A stretch of DNA of 39,366 bases from Symbiodinium natans (GCA_905221605.1 CAJNDS010000615.1:64001-103366); one strand, 5' to 3'; positions 9,221-18,351 are shown, counted from the stretch's first letter. A program made the numbers and translations. The notes: generated by a model not told the origin, from the sequence alone.

Positions 9221-12200
9221 TGTGTCTGCTTAGAGTCTTCGGTGCTTCAACGGGTCCCATGCCATGGATGACACTTTGGCCTACAGACACCGCGAGATCT
9301 ACTCCCAGGACCAAATCCTGGGCGGGCACAGGGAGTGCGAAGTGTGGCGCGACTTTATTGCTGCACTTCTTATGTGTGCTATACGGCACAGGCTGGTGGC
9401 CAGCGGGAACAGCGAGCGGTCCACAACAGGGATCCTCCGCAATCTCCGGCGCCGCCGCGCTGAGTGGCATTACCGAGACTGGCTGGCCGATGCTGTGTCA
9501 CGACTTGCTCCGCTGCGACGGCGGCTCCTGGAACGAGATCATCGCATCATGGTGCTTCTATACCGACAGCCAGCAACGACAAACCACATCGCCTTCCTGC
9601 GCAGCCTCAATGACAACTCGAGGTACGCTGATCTCTTGGAACGGGCCACTCGGATCTTCAAAGCCCACATGGTCAGGGTATGGAGGTTTCCGCGTTTGCA
9701 CGTGGAGTGGATGCTGCAGAGCCTGCAGGAGTCTGTTCCTGGCTACGGACGTCATGCGCTTCAGCTCCTGCTGCAATACTTTGATGAGGAATCCATGGAC
9801 AGGTTTCTCCTCGAAGGTGCCTGGGATTCAGACTCAACGAGTGCAAGCAGCTCTGAAGCCCCATCGACGCCACGAGCAGAAGCCTGACAACCTTCGGAGA
9901 TTGCCGGCCGGTGCCAGGCCGTGTGCTTCTTGGTGCAACAGTTTCGGTAAAGTAGGATTGAAAGGGCATTGTCTTCATGTGCATGTTCGTAGGTATTTGC
10001 AAAGACCAGCGTGCAAAGGCCGCGTTTCCAAGGCGCTGATGCCCAGCGCTTTTCACGCCGGCACTCGGGTTGTGAAACAGTTTGAACTGTGTGCGCTCCC
10101 CCTTGCTTGGCCTCTCCATTGCTTTCAGGAGAGATGCTTTTTCTTGCAGCCTTGGGGCGCCGCAAAGATGCCGAAGCATAGACCTTGTCTCCTTGCAGCA
10201 ACGTCGCTGCACATGCGACAGCGTTGTGGCTCCGCCCCATTTCTCCTCCTCAAGCCATCGCCTCGAGGTATCCTCGGCGTAAAACAGCTCGAGATTGGCC
10301 ATCAAAATGCTGCAGGTCAGACGGATAAAGCCTTAAGACAGTGCATCACAGGCCCACAGGACAGATCGAGTTGCGTGCCAGCCGCACTTCTTGCAAGCGC
10401 GTGTAGCGCTGGGCACCGCAGCTGTCGGCCCTCTACTGGCCCCTCTTCGGCGCGTCTGTGCAGACCGCCGCCTCCGATGCATGCGCCGGCCTCTAAGACA
10501 GTAAGGAAAGCCCAGTCTTTTGTCATGCAATCAGCTCTACAAGCTTACCATTACCATTCACCCGTAAGAGACCCCCCCTGTCTGAGCAGGCGCGATCGGC
10601 GCTTGCCAGCAAAGAGGACACGGGCTGTAGGCTGCTTGCGTCTCTGCGCACTCCTTTGTCAGCTTTGTTGTTGCGAGCGGAATAAGCTAGTAAGGCAGAT
10701 GTGGACAGATCACAGGCCGGCAAGACCGAGCGACTTAGGCCAGTCTCAATGTGGTAACCCGCAAACTAGTCTTGCCACGTCTTGCTACTCTCTGAGCAAA
10801 CAGGATGGTGGCAAAATCGATGCTGATAACAACACTGCACTAGCACGCTATGCGCAAAAGCCAGCTGCAAGCGCGATCATGCATTGTGTCCTGCCAAGTG
10901 GGAAGAAGAGACACAACCCGGGTTTGACGTGCCTAAACTGCTGGCTGACAGCACTTCTTAGCACTGAACCCCTTCATGTCGCCCCTCCGGGGATCCCTCG
11001 CACCGGCATTCATGCACACAGAGGCCAGCGTGGATGCCCAGCACATGACCGCGCTATCTCTTCCCGAGACCCGTGCCCCTTGCGCGCCAACGACACCCTC
11101 CCACCATCGCAGACTTGTGATGCCCTACTCGCCTGGACAACAGGCCAAGTGCGACAAACAACTGCGAGCCGGCTCGGTCCCAAGTCCGAGCTCATCGTCT
11201 TTTCAGTGGGCGGTGAAGATGTGAGGGTTGACCTCCCTGCTGCAGGGTGGTCTGAAGCCAGACCTCTTTTGCTCGATTGTGTTCCTTATCTGGCGAACAT
11301 ATGCAGCCACGCGCCCACCCTCTGCACCAGATTTGTTCCTCTTTCTTCTACTCCTTCCTCTCTCGGTCTTCCTCCCCTCTCTCTTTCTCTGCATGTTCCT
11401 ACTAGTGCATCACTTCCTTTTTGCCCCCATTCCCACGTGCGGGGTTCTGACGCACGACCTGACAGGTCAAATACTACTCGTTCTGATACATCGTTGCAGG
11501 CGCCGCGCTCAGTCCTCGTTCTGATCCCATGGCATAAGCGATGCCGCACGCATCCCTATGCGCGCAGGACCTGGTCCGCCGCTCTGATGCACATCCTGCT
11601 TGGCTACGCTGGCCAGGGCCCTGCCTTGAGGGCTCAAGGCACCTTGCGTGTCCTGGGCTGGGCACACTCCAGCATGCACCCACTTGCAATGCTGCGCCGA
11701 AGCCTTTTCGGACACAGACACGGGGCCTGCCTACATATGCCCCGGCACCGCTCTGCTGCCGACAAAGCCAGGTCAAAGGCAAGGCCATGGCGCCATGTTC
11801 GTCAAGCCGGACAAGCCGAACCTGCTGCAGTGCCTGCTGTGCAAGGACCTCCTGACGAACCACTCGCTGATGATCAGCCTAGGCGCGCTCCTCCGCCACT
11901 CACGGTCTACAGTCAGCAGCATGTGGACATGCCGTCCAAAGCTGCGGGCAGTGGAGCGAAGGACCCGGATGATCAGGCCTCGTCTACCTCGATGCATCAT
12001 CTCCAGGTTCAGGGACTTCCTCTCCTCCACCTTAACCAAGCTGAAACAGAGCCTGCCCTCGACGAAGAGTCGGCGCCGGCAAACGTTCCTTCCACTTGGA
12101 CCATGGGCGATAGGCTTGCTGCGGCTGTGACAACCTCTGCGGCTAACGCCCCGGGGAAAACCTCTGATATCCAGGGCTCACAGACGGCCACCTCGGAGAC

Positions 12201-15200
12201 GAAGCTCTCCGCTGGCAGATGGGCCTTAGTCGCTACCTGTATGCCGCGAAACCAGTTTGTTGTGTACATAGCATCCTTCGGCCCTTTCAGGGACTGCGTT
12301 GATCTGGAAGGAGGATACGCGGTGCGCTTTTCCGACCCTGACACTGTTCACCAAGTCCGCCGCGAGCTTGACGGTATGGACACTCCTGCTGGGGCATGCG
12401 CTGGGCACATCCGCGAATATATGCAATGGAATGTGTTGCCTGCGTCGCACAATGCACGGTTGCGCACTGCTTCTCCGCACTTGCAAGCTCCCCGGCATCC
12501 AACCAGGCCGACTGCTGCCGTGGGCACACAACGGTGGGGCACCAGGCTGGTCACTGGCTTCTGTGTACTCACTCGTCCATGTTTTGGCAAACCTGTCCTG
12601 ACCGCTGACAGGCCAGCAACTGATCCTTCAAGGCCGGCAGCCCCCAACTGGCTGGCCAAGCGTGCGTACAAGCGTGCAGTAAAACAAGCGCAGCGCTGCG
12701 GAACAACCTCGTATAGGGGACAAACCTTCACCTCTGCCGCCCTGCAGGCACACAGGTATACTCCGCCAGCAGCTCCGCTACCTTTGGTCAGGCAAGCTCG
12801 GCACATTCCACTCAGACCTAACTTGCAGGTTTGTTCTTTTAACATAGGGGGGGCCACCACGTTGACGTACGATGAAATGTGCACATGGATGAGCGCTGCT
12901 CAGCCCCACCTCATGCTTGTCCAAGAGACCCACTGGACAGAAGCAAGGGAGTTCGAGCAGGGTTCATATAGAATGATAAGCTCTGGAGGCACGGAACGGT
13001 GCTCTGGCCTTTTGCTGGCAGTTCACTCCAAACTTGCCTCCCCTTCCCACATAAGCTATAATGAATGGATCCCAGGCAGACTTCTCCACGTCCGGGTTAA
13101 ACTTAAGCTGCAAACCTGGGATATCATCAATGTCTATCAGGTTCCTTGGAGGCGGGAGGACAGCGCAGAAAAGAACGTCCGAAACCGAAAGCCCGTCTGG
13201 AAGCAACTTGAAGCCTTGCTCAGCTCACTTCCGCATCGGAATGGGCTACTCATTGGGGGGGATTTCAACACTGTTCTTCCTCGTGATAACATCATAACGG
13301 GGCCGCGCTTCTACACACCTGACAGGCCTGAAACTGATGCTGAGCAATTTCATTCGCTGTGTACTTTATACTCCCTGGTTGCCCTCAATACCCACACAGG
13401 ACATTGTCCCACCTACACATCCCCTCAGGGCAACAGCGTCATCGACTATCTCCTCACCCGGGGGCCGCAGGCGGGACATGCTAGACCGCGCACCACAGTC
13501 ACACCTGTTCCGATTGGCGACTGGCGTGGAGGTGGTAAGCACCTCATGCTGCGCACTCAGCTGCAGGCTCACACCTGGCGCTATCGCGAACGCCAAACTC
13601 CTACCCTTGCAAAATGGGACGAACGCGCGCTCCGCCATGCTACTACACAGAACACTCATGAAAGTCAGTGCTGGGCTGCTAATATGGAGACTATTGAAAC
13701 GAATACCGATGACCGGTCAGCGCTAGATCAGGCGCTCAGTGCACTCACTGCGCAACACTTCCCACGGGCTGCGAGGCAGTCCTCCTCCTCTCCCTGGCAG
13801 ACCTGCCAGGTCAGACAGAGTATCCGACGCCTTTGGCAGGCTCGCGCTGCGCTTCTTAGGTTGGATACCCCCACTGACTTGGCCTCGATTTTCAGGTACT
13901 GGAAGCACTCTGCTGCTGTTGCTGCCTGCAGCCGTGAATGTAAGCGTGCCGGGAGACAGGCCAGGAAGCAAAAACTGTTGCGTGCCATTGATGAAGCGGA
14001 GCAGGCGAAACATCAGGGCGATCTTCGCGGGCTGTACCAAGTAGTCAAACGCCTGGCGCCTAAACAAACACATCAAAGAGTGCAGCTCCGGTCCCCCGCT
14101 GGCATGATGCTTAACGACGAAGAAGGCCTTCAAGCGCTCATCAAGTATGGCAAGAGTACCTTCTGCCGCGAGCCCAGAGAAACTGTCTCGTTCCCACTGT
14201 CTGCGCCTCTGCACATATCGCTGGAAGACCTGCAGCAAGCTCTGTGTGCTCTTAAGCCCAACAAGGCAGTCCCACCGAACTCTGCCCCTGTCTCCGCTTT
14301 TCAAGCGGGCGGGGATATGCTTCTACCGACGCTGCTCCAGCATTTGCAGCGTGCTTGGCGCCCTGGTCTGGAACCAAAACTAGACCGCAGCTGGTCATCG
14401 GGGTGGCTGGTTTGGATACCAAAACCAGGCAAAAGCCCCACGCGACCAGAGCACTTGCGCCCTCTGGCTTTAATGACTGGTGAAGCTAAGCTTATTGCAA
14501 CACTGCTTAAGCACAAACTTCAACCATATGTCACCACCTTTCTTCTTGACACGCCCCAATTTGCATACACCTCTAACAGAAATATATACCACAGCTTGGC
14601 CAAGGTACTTGGCCACTGCAGGTTTGTTCGTGAGCAGACACAAGCTTACACAGAGAGTATACAGAGACGGCACGATGGCACCTGCAAATCTGCCGGTGGC
14701 TCGGGCTTTGGTGCGTTACAGCTGGCTCTTGATCTTTCAAAAGCCTTTGACACCCTTCGGAGGTCGCACATCCAACATGCCCTTCAGGCTGCGGCGGTTC
14801 CGCAGCCGCTGCAAGCCGTGGTGCTTTCACTCCTGCGATCGACCAAGTACGTCGTGAGCTCAGGGGCAGCGCAGCAAACACTCCATACCTCAAACGGTAT
14901 ACGACAGGGCTGTCCGCTCTCTCCTCTTCTCTGGTCTCTTGCGTCGGGATGGCTCTGGAAAACTTTGAGTCAACATATGACTGCTGAAGGGTTAAAGGGA
15001 CTCACCTTATACGCAGATGATCATCATTTCGGCCTTACCTTTCACGACACCAAAGGCCTGGCAGCAGCCATCAAGCAGGCAGGGGTTCTCCTTGCAGTCC
15101 TGCGGGATGCTGGTCTCGATGTCAACGCGCAAAAGTCTGTGGCCTTGCTTGAAGTCAGAGGCCGAGCCCTTCGTAAGGCTGCAAAACAATGTCAGGGACG

Positions 15201-18200
15201 TTCCCCCACAGGGCCATATCTCCGCGTTCCTAACCCTAATAACCCCACTGGAAAGGTTGATTGCATTCCTCTTCACACTACTGCGGTTTACTTGGGGGTT
15301 GTCATTTCCTACAAAAATTTTGAAGATGCCACGGTGCGCCGAAACATTCGCAAAGCGCAGCATAGATATCATCAACTCCGGAAATTGCTGAATGGCCATC
15401 ATTCCCTAACACAACACACCAGACTAAGGCTGTGGCGGGCGTGCCTGGAGCCGATCTTCTACTATGCGCTCCACGTCGTGGGAGTCACCAAGAGCGGCAG
15501 TCGTCTTCTGCACATTGCTCTTGTCAAGCAACTAAGGGCGGTCTGTGCCAGTCCTGTGCACATCACCCGCGAATCCACTGCTGACCTCCTAGGTCGCACA
15601 GGCGTTGCCTGGTACTACGACACACTTGCTCTCCGAGGGAACACCTTGGCAACAAAGCTGGCGCAGGCCCCGAAGGAAGACACTGTCCTTCAGGATCCTG
15701 CGATTGCGGCGCAAATCACACATGCCATTTCGACCTTTACACAGGCGATGAGGGAGTTTGTGCAGGAAACAGACGAGGCCAGGCACTGCTGTGACGTCTG
15801 CGGCGCAGCCTTCACGACGAACAGCGGCTTAAAGACGCACCAAAGGCGCAAGCATGCAGTACGTCCTGTGCAATCGACCCTTCGAGCTCGTGACATAGGC
15901 CTCAATGGCCTGCCCACCTGCTCGTTTTGCAAGACAGCGTTCCCCAAATGGCAGGTTCTGGAGCAACATGTGCGACTTCTTGCGTGTGAAGGCCTGAGGA
16001 GTTTTTGGAAGATGGAGTCCGTTAACCATAACCAACCCCCTTCCCCCTCTACAACTTACCCTACCCACACTCATGTCCTCGAATTTCCTGTCTTCCTCAA
16101 TAAGTTTCCGCAAGCCAAACAGATACTCATGCAGCCGCATGCAAATGCCTGGGTGGACTTATTCCGGGATGCCAGTGTTGCAGCGTGGTTGAGACAGCAC
16201 TGTCCAATCTGCGGACAATGGATTGCAGGCAGCCCTGGCTTCAAACACCACTGGCGCCGCATACATCAGGACATCTGGGAAGCCATAAGCGCTCTCACGC
16301 TTGAGATGCACAAGCGCAGCTCACAGTACTTTGCACCCATGGCTGGTCATGCGTGTTTAGCTTGTTGCTTGACCGTCAAACAGCCACGGTCACATGTGCA
16401 AACTTGTGCTGTTGTCTTTCAAGCGGTCGCGCTGCAAATCTTGGTGAACCCTGAGTCCACACGACAGCCCAGCCATGTACAGCATGGATACCGACGAGCC
16501 CTCGCAGTACGTGGATGGACTTGTGGAGACATGGGGCGATATGTTTCGCTCGGCACCAGCACCTCTGGCAGAAGCTCCTACCAGCACCATGATGACGCCA
16601 GGGCCAAAGAGACGACGGGGGCCGGACGAGTTCCTCCTGACCCCACCAGCTCATGCGCGCGGGAAGCAGCACATGGGCTACCAGTTTGCCCCGCCCCGCA
16701 TGTCTTATCCGCAGCCCGACCCGCTCACAGCCATCAACCTGGTCTCAGCGAAGCTCACGCTCCAGCAGGAGGATTCCCTCCAGATGACACGAGCCGACCG
16801 CGGCTTTGTCCTTCATTTGGGGGGGGGGGGAGGCTGCAGTGTCCTCGAGGCTCTGGTCAAAGTCTCTCAGAAGTGGCATGCGACGCACCAAGCACATCAG
16901 ACAAGCTCTACTGGCAACGACCCAGGGGAGTCTGCCAACGCCTCCTTGACGTCGAGTGCTACGCAGCCACAGGTGCCCCTTCGCACGCTGCTGATGCGAT
17001 GCCTGATCAAAGAGATGTTGACGCGCCTCACCACGTTCACCCAGACATCAGAACTGCAGAACAAGGCGACCGAAACTGGGCTCTTCAAGGCAAGCACGGA
17101 AGCAGGAGCGGGTGCCGGGGCCTGGACCATGATGAGGTGGTGTCCAGACACCCAGAAAATGATTCCGGACTCATGCCGCCCAGCATGCTCCACCGACCAG
17201 ACCGTGAAAATCCTGCAGAGCCTGGAAGCCGACTTGATGGATACCACGTTGGTCCTACGCTTTCACAGTCTGAAGAAATGGCACGAAATCCAGCGACAGC
17301 GCAAGGCAGTGATGTTGATCGAGGTGAGCAACAGGAAGTCCTCGCTCCACTCGGGGCTCCTTGCGCTCTGTGGCCACCCGGCGCTATCCATGATAGATGC
17401 CTCTTTGAAGCCGGAGGGCATGAGAAGAAGCCCCATGGCGCAGCGCCTATCCAAGATGATTGCGCAGTACGAGCAGCAGATGGGCGCAGCTCCTCGCAGA
17501 TGGGGATGAGTTCCACTGCAGGCCTGCATCCCATTTTTCTACCGTGCTTTGACGCCCCTGCCCATAACCCACACAATCTTTGCTACCTTAACTGTGCAGT
17601 AATCAGCTGTCTGTGGTCCTGTAGATTTGCCATACAATCTAAGACATCTGCACTTTGGAGGTATTGCTCTAGCATGCATCAAGACAGTAAGCCGGTTCGC
17701 CTGCTGGAGCTTTTCAAGCCCCTGCTGTGTGCATGGCCCAACCTAGCTCTGCAAAACGACGTGGCTGAGTTTTACGCCTACTTTGCGCCAAGGCTGCTCG
17801 GGGACCTCTGTGCGGGCGACTGGCAAGCTCGCAGGCGCTCCCAGCCACAAGCGGAAGTAACTGATGTCGGCTGCGTCTCCCAACCAATCTCGCTTCTCCC
17901 TTCACTGACAGAGGTTACCTTGCAAGCGCTTCTTGACAAGTGGCACATGCAAGAGCCTCGACAGGCGCTGCTGCACGCCCCGTATATCCTAGCATTACGC
18001 ATACCTCGATATGCTAGCACAGCTCGCGCCCGTGCCATGCAGGTAAAGTATGAACTGCTCACTGCTGGCACACTGATGGTGCCTCGGTTTGTTGGGCAGC
18101 ACCGAGCAGTTCAGTCAGAGACGTACCATGTTGAAGCCTGTATCCTGCACCGCGGGCACTCCCCACGCTCAGGCCACTACACAGCGCTTCTCCGCTGTGA

Positions 18201-18351
18201 AGACGGGGCATGGAAGCTGCATGATGATGCTAAGAGCCCAATCACCTACACCCAGGACCAGGCAAATTCCCTAGCAGGGCTTAATGGTTACTTGCTGCTC
18301 TTGCGCTTGGCATCTCATGCAACGCCTCCGGGGTCTTTGACTAGGGAATAG
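9220..18351 (+). CDS. Very long open frame (3043 codons) containing LINE endonuclease - RT - zinc-finger polyprotein, and the USP ORF at its end
   Basis: Codon numbers follow this frame. The supported protein runs from about codon 1000 to 2420. AP-endonuclease: N1208 (SFNIGG), E1236 (QETHW), D1348/N1350 (GGDFN), D1409 (SVIDYLL), H1441 (GKHLML); it nicks target DNA. Reverse transcriptase ~1715-2010: 'LDLSKAFDTL', 'GIRQGCPLSPLLW' near 1892, catalytic YADD at 1931-1934. Three C2H2/C2HC fingers follow at C2191, C2234 and C2328, a usual place for LINE nucleic-acid contacts. From 16475 the real coding frame appears to shift to the overlapping ORF, and this frame is taken up again at 17506 by the protease. 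Codons 1 to ~700 read as Cys/Ser/His-rich filler and a different frame looks coding at 9264-9887, so the single 3043-residue protein is doubtful. All RT and endonuclease catalytic residues are retained. Confidence 0.75.
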   Translation: MCLLRVFGASTGPMPWMTLWPTDTARSTPRTKSWAGTGSAKCGATLLLHFLCVLYGTGWWPAGTASGPQQGSSAISGAAALSGITETGWPMLCHDLLRCDGGSWNEIIASWCFYTDSQQRQTTSPSCAASMTTRGTLISWNGPLGSSKPTWSGYGGFRVCTWSGCCRACRSLFLATDVMRFSSCCNTLMRNPWTGFSSKVPGIQTQRVQAALKPHRRHEQKPDNLRRLPAGARPCASWCNSFGKVGLKGHCLHVHVRRYLQRPACKGRVSKALMPSAFHAGTRVVKQFELCALPLAWPLHCFQERCFFLQPWGAAKMPKHRPCLLAATSLHMRQRCGSAPFLLLKPSPRGILGVKQLEIGHQNAAGQTDKALRQCITGPQDRSSCVPAALLASACSAGHRSCRPSTGPSSARLCRPPPPMHAPASKTVRKAQSFVMQSALQAYHYHSPVRDPPCLSRRDRRLPAKRTRAVGCLRLCALLCQLCCCERNKLVRQMWTDHRPARPSDLGQSQCGNPQTSLATSCYSLSKQDGGKIDADNNTALARYAQKPAASAIMHCVLPSGKKRHNPGLTCLNCWLTALLSTEPLHVAPPGIPRTGIHAHRGQRGCPAHDRAISSRDPCPLRANDTLPPSQTCDALLAWTTGQVRQTTASRLGPKSELIVFSVGGEDVRVDLPAAGWSEARPLLLDCVPYLANICSHAPTLCTRFVPLSSTPSSLGLPPLSLSLHVPTSASLPFCPHSHVRGSDARPDRSNTTRSDTSLQAPRSVLVLIPWHKRCRTHPYARRTWSAALMHILLGYAGQGPALRAQGTLRVLGWAHSSMHPLAMLRRSLFGHRHGACLHMPRHRSAADKARSKARPWRHVRQAGQAEPAAVPAVQGPPDEPLADDQPRRAPPPLTVYSQQHVDMPSKAAGSGAKDPDDQASSTSMHHLQVQGLPLLHLNQAETEPALDEESAPANVPSTWTMGDRLAAAVTTSAANAPGKTSDIQGSQTATSETKLSAGRWALVATCMPRNQFVVYIASFGPFRDCVDLEGGYAVRFSDPDTVHQVRRELDGMDTPAGACAGHIREYMQWNVLPASHNARLRTASPHLQAPRHPTRPTAAVGTQRWGTRLVTGFCVLTRPCFGKPVLTADRPATDPSRPAAPNWLAKRAYKRAVKQAQRCGTTSYRGQTFTSAALQAHRYTPPAAPLPLVRQARHIPLRPNLQVCSFNIGGATTLTYDEMCTWMSAAQPHLMLVQETHWTEAREFEQGSYRMISSGGTERCSGLLLAVHSKLASPSHISYNEWIPGRLLHVRVKLKLQTWDIINVYQVPWRREDSAEKNVRNRKPVWKQLEALLSSLPHRNGLLIGGDFNTVLPRDNIITGPRFYTPDRPETDAEQFHSLCTLYSLVALNTHTGHCPTYTSPQGNSVIDYLLTRGPQAGHARPRTTVTPVPIGDWRGGGKHLMLRTQLQAHTWRYRERQTPTLAKWDERALRHATTQNTHESQCWAANMETIETNTDDRSALDQALSALTAQHFPRAARQSSSSPWQTCQVRQSIRRLWQARAALLRLDTPTDLASIFRYWKHSAAVAACSRECKRAGRQARKQKLLRAIDEAEQAKHQGDLRGLYQVVKRLAPKQTHQRVQLRSPAGMMLNDEEGLQALIKYGKSTFCREPRETVSFPLSAPLHISLEDLQQALCALKPNKAVPPNSAPVSAFQAGGDMLLPTLLQHLQRAWRPGLEPKLDRSWSSGWLVWIPKPGKSPTRPEHLRPLALMTGEAKLIATLLKHKLQPYVTTFLLDTPQFAYTSNRNIYHSLAKVLGHCRFVREQTQAYTESIQRRHDGTCKSAGGSGFGALQLALDLSKAFDTLRRSHIQHALQAAAVPQPLQAVVLSLLRSTKYVVSSGAAQQTLHTSNGIRQGCPLSPLLWSLASGWLWKTLSQHMTAEGLKGLTLYADDHHFGLTFHDTKGLAAAIKQAGVLLAVLRDAGLDVNAQKSVALLEVRGRALRKAAKQCQGRSPTGPYLRVPNPNNPTGKVDCIPLHTTAVYLGVVISYKNFEDATVRRNIRKAQHRYHQLRKLLNGHHSLTQHTRLRLWRACLEPIFYYALHVVGVTKSGSRLLHIALVKQLRAVCASPVHITRESTADLLGRTGVAWYYDTLALRGNTLATKLAQAPKEDTVLQDPAIAAQITHAISTFTQAMREFVQETDEARHCCDVCGAAFTTNSGLKTHQRRKHAVRPVQSTLRARDIGLNGLPTCSFCKTAFPKWQVLEQHVRLLACEGLRSFWKMESVNHNQPPSPSTTYPTHTHVLEFPVFLNKFPQAKQILMQPHANAWVDLFRDASVAAWLRQHCPICGQWIAGSPGFKHHWRRIHQDIWEAISALTLEMHKRSSQYFAPMAGHACLACCLTVKQPRSHVQTCAVVFQAVALQILVNPESTRQPSHVQHGYRRALAVRGWTCGDMGRYVSLGTSTSGRSSYQHHDDARAKETTGAGRVPPDPTSSCAREAAHGLPVCPAPHVLSAARPAHSHQPGLSEAHAPAGGFPPDDTSRPRLCPSFGGGGRLQCPRGSGQSLSEVACDAPSTSDKLYWQRPRGVCQRLLDVECYAATGAPSHAADAMPDQRDVDAPHHVHPDIRTAEQGDRNWALQGKHGSRSGCRGLDHDEVVSRHPENDSGLMPPSMLHRPDRENPAEPGSRLDGYHVGPTLSQSEEMARNPATAQGSDVDRGEQQEVLAPLGAPCALWPPGAIHDRCLFEAGGHEKKPHGAAPIQDDCAVRAADGRSSSQMGMSSTAGLHPIFLPCFDAPAHNPHNLCYLNCAVISCLWSCRFAIQSKTSALWRYCSSMHQDSKPVRLLELFKPLLCAWPNLALQNDVAEFYAYFAPRLLGDLCAGDWQARRRSQPQAEVTDVGCVSQPISLLPSLTEVTLQALLDKWHMQEPRQALLHAPYILALRIPRYASTARARAMQVKYELLTAGTLMVPRFVGQHRAVQSETYHVEACILHRGHSPRSGHYTALLRCEDGAWKLHDDAKSPITYTQDQANSLAGLNGYLLLLRLASHATPPGSLTRE
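9264..9887 (+). CDS. Hypothetical helical protein (207 aa) of the DIRS-like element
   Basis: ATG at 9264 in context gccATGG. The composition is protein-like: repeated amphipathic helices rich in Arg, Leu and His (LRNLRRRRAEWHYRDWLADAV; RYADLLERATRIFKAHMV) and an acidic Ser-rich tail (DSDSTSASSSEAPSTPRAEA). No known domain. The overlapping frame from 9220 reads as Cys/Ser/Trp-rich nonsense here, so I favour this frame as the coding one. The location between A1 and the LINE suggests an accessory protein of the DIRS-like element; a LINE 5' ORF is the alternative. Confidence 0.5.
   Translation: MDDTLAYRHREIYSQDQILGGHRECEVWRDFIAALLMCAIRHRLVASGNSERSTTGILRNLRRRRAEWHYRDWLADAVSRLAPLRRRLLERDHRIMVLLYRQPATTNHIAFLRSLNDNSRYADLLERATRIFKAHMVRVWRFPRLHVEWMLQSLQESVPGYGRHALQLLLQYFDEESMDRFLLEGAWDSDSTSASSSEAPSTPRAEA
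11330..11440 (+). other. Pyrimidine-rich tract
   Basis: About 110 bp almost free of purine runs (ctctttcttctactccttcc and similar). It makes a spurious hydrophobic ORF in one frame. It could be a splice-acceptor-type tract or part of the LINE 5' region. Confidence 0.45.
16475..17509 (+). CDS. LINE second ORF, 344 aa, overlapping the polyprotein frame
   Basis: ATG at 16475, in the +1 frame relative to the polyprotein, just after the last zinc-finger-like Cys/His cluster. The translation is convincing: an acidic start (MDTDEPSQYVDGLVETW), a basic KRRR patch, then helical segments (LRTLLMRCLIKEMLTRL; MIAQYEQQMG) and 'LVLRFHSLKKWHEIQ'. The polyprotein frame is low-complexity across the same bases. 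Family unknown; a nucleic-acid-binding or assembly role is a guess from position. A run of 12 G at 16819-16830 codes Gly here and is a likely slippage point. Its stop (TGA 17507-17509) overlaps the ATG of the protease ORF as ATGA. Confidence 0.65.
   Translation: MYSMDTDEPSQYVDGLVETWGDMFRSAPAPLAEAPTSTMMTPGPKRRRGPDEFLLTPPAHARGKQHMGYQFAPPRMSYPQPDPLTAINLVSAKLTLQQEDSLQMTRADRGFVLHLGGGGGCSVLEALVKVSQKWHATHQAHQTSSTGNDPGESANASLTSSATQPQVPLRTLLMRCLIKEMLTRLTTFTQTSELQNKATETGLFKASTEAGAGAGAWTMMRWCPDTQKMIPDSCRPACSTDQTVKILQSLEADLMDTTLVLRFHSLKKWHEIQRQRKAVMLIEVSNRKSSLHSGLLALCGHPALSMIDASLKPEGMRRSPMAQRLSKMIAQYEQQMGAAPRRWG
17506..18351 (+). CDS. Ubiquitin-specific protease (USP/UCH, C19-type) ORF of the LINE
   Basis: ATG at 17506 overlaps the previous stop as ATGA; an in-frame ATG at 17500 is an alternative. 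The Cys box reads 'HNLCYLNCAVISCLW' (compare the family's GNTCYLNA), with the catalytic Cys encoded at about 17581. The His box reads 'SGHYTALLRC' from 18169, followed by 'WKLHDD', the usual Trp...Asp-Asp ending of USPs. A 'QNDVAEFYAYF' segment matches the QQDA-EF box. At ~281 residues it is a compact catalytic domain. USPs cut ubiquitin from proteins; here it may protect LINE proteins from degradation or process a ubiquitin-like fusion (inference). All three boxes are present, so activity is plausible. Same frame as the polyprotein, so a fused product is possible. Confidence 0.8.
   Translation: MSSTAGLHPIFLPCFDAPAHNPHNLCYLNCAVISCLWSCRFAIQSKTSALWRYCSSMHQDSKPVRLLELFKPLLCAWPNLALQNDVAEFYAYFAPRLLGDLCAGDWQARRRSQPQAEVTDVGCVSQPISLLPSLTEVTLQALLDKWHMQEPRQALLHAPYILALRIPRYASTARARAMQVKYELLTAGTLMVPRFVGQHRAVQSETYHVEACILHRGHSPRSGHYTALLRCEDGAWKLHDDAKSPITYTQDQANSLAGLNGYLLLLRLASHATPPGSLTRE

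Noticed and set aside
9220-11500. N-terminal third of the 3043-codon frame as real protein
   Set aside because: The translation is Cys/Ser/His/Trp-rich without domains, and at 9264-9887 another frame is clearly better. It is kept only as an observation about the open frame.
11228-11524. Hydrophobic membrane protein ORF
   Set aside because: Its hydrophobic residues come from a pyrimidine-rich tract; no other support.
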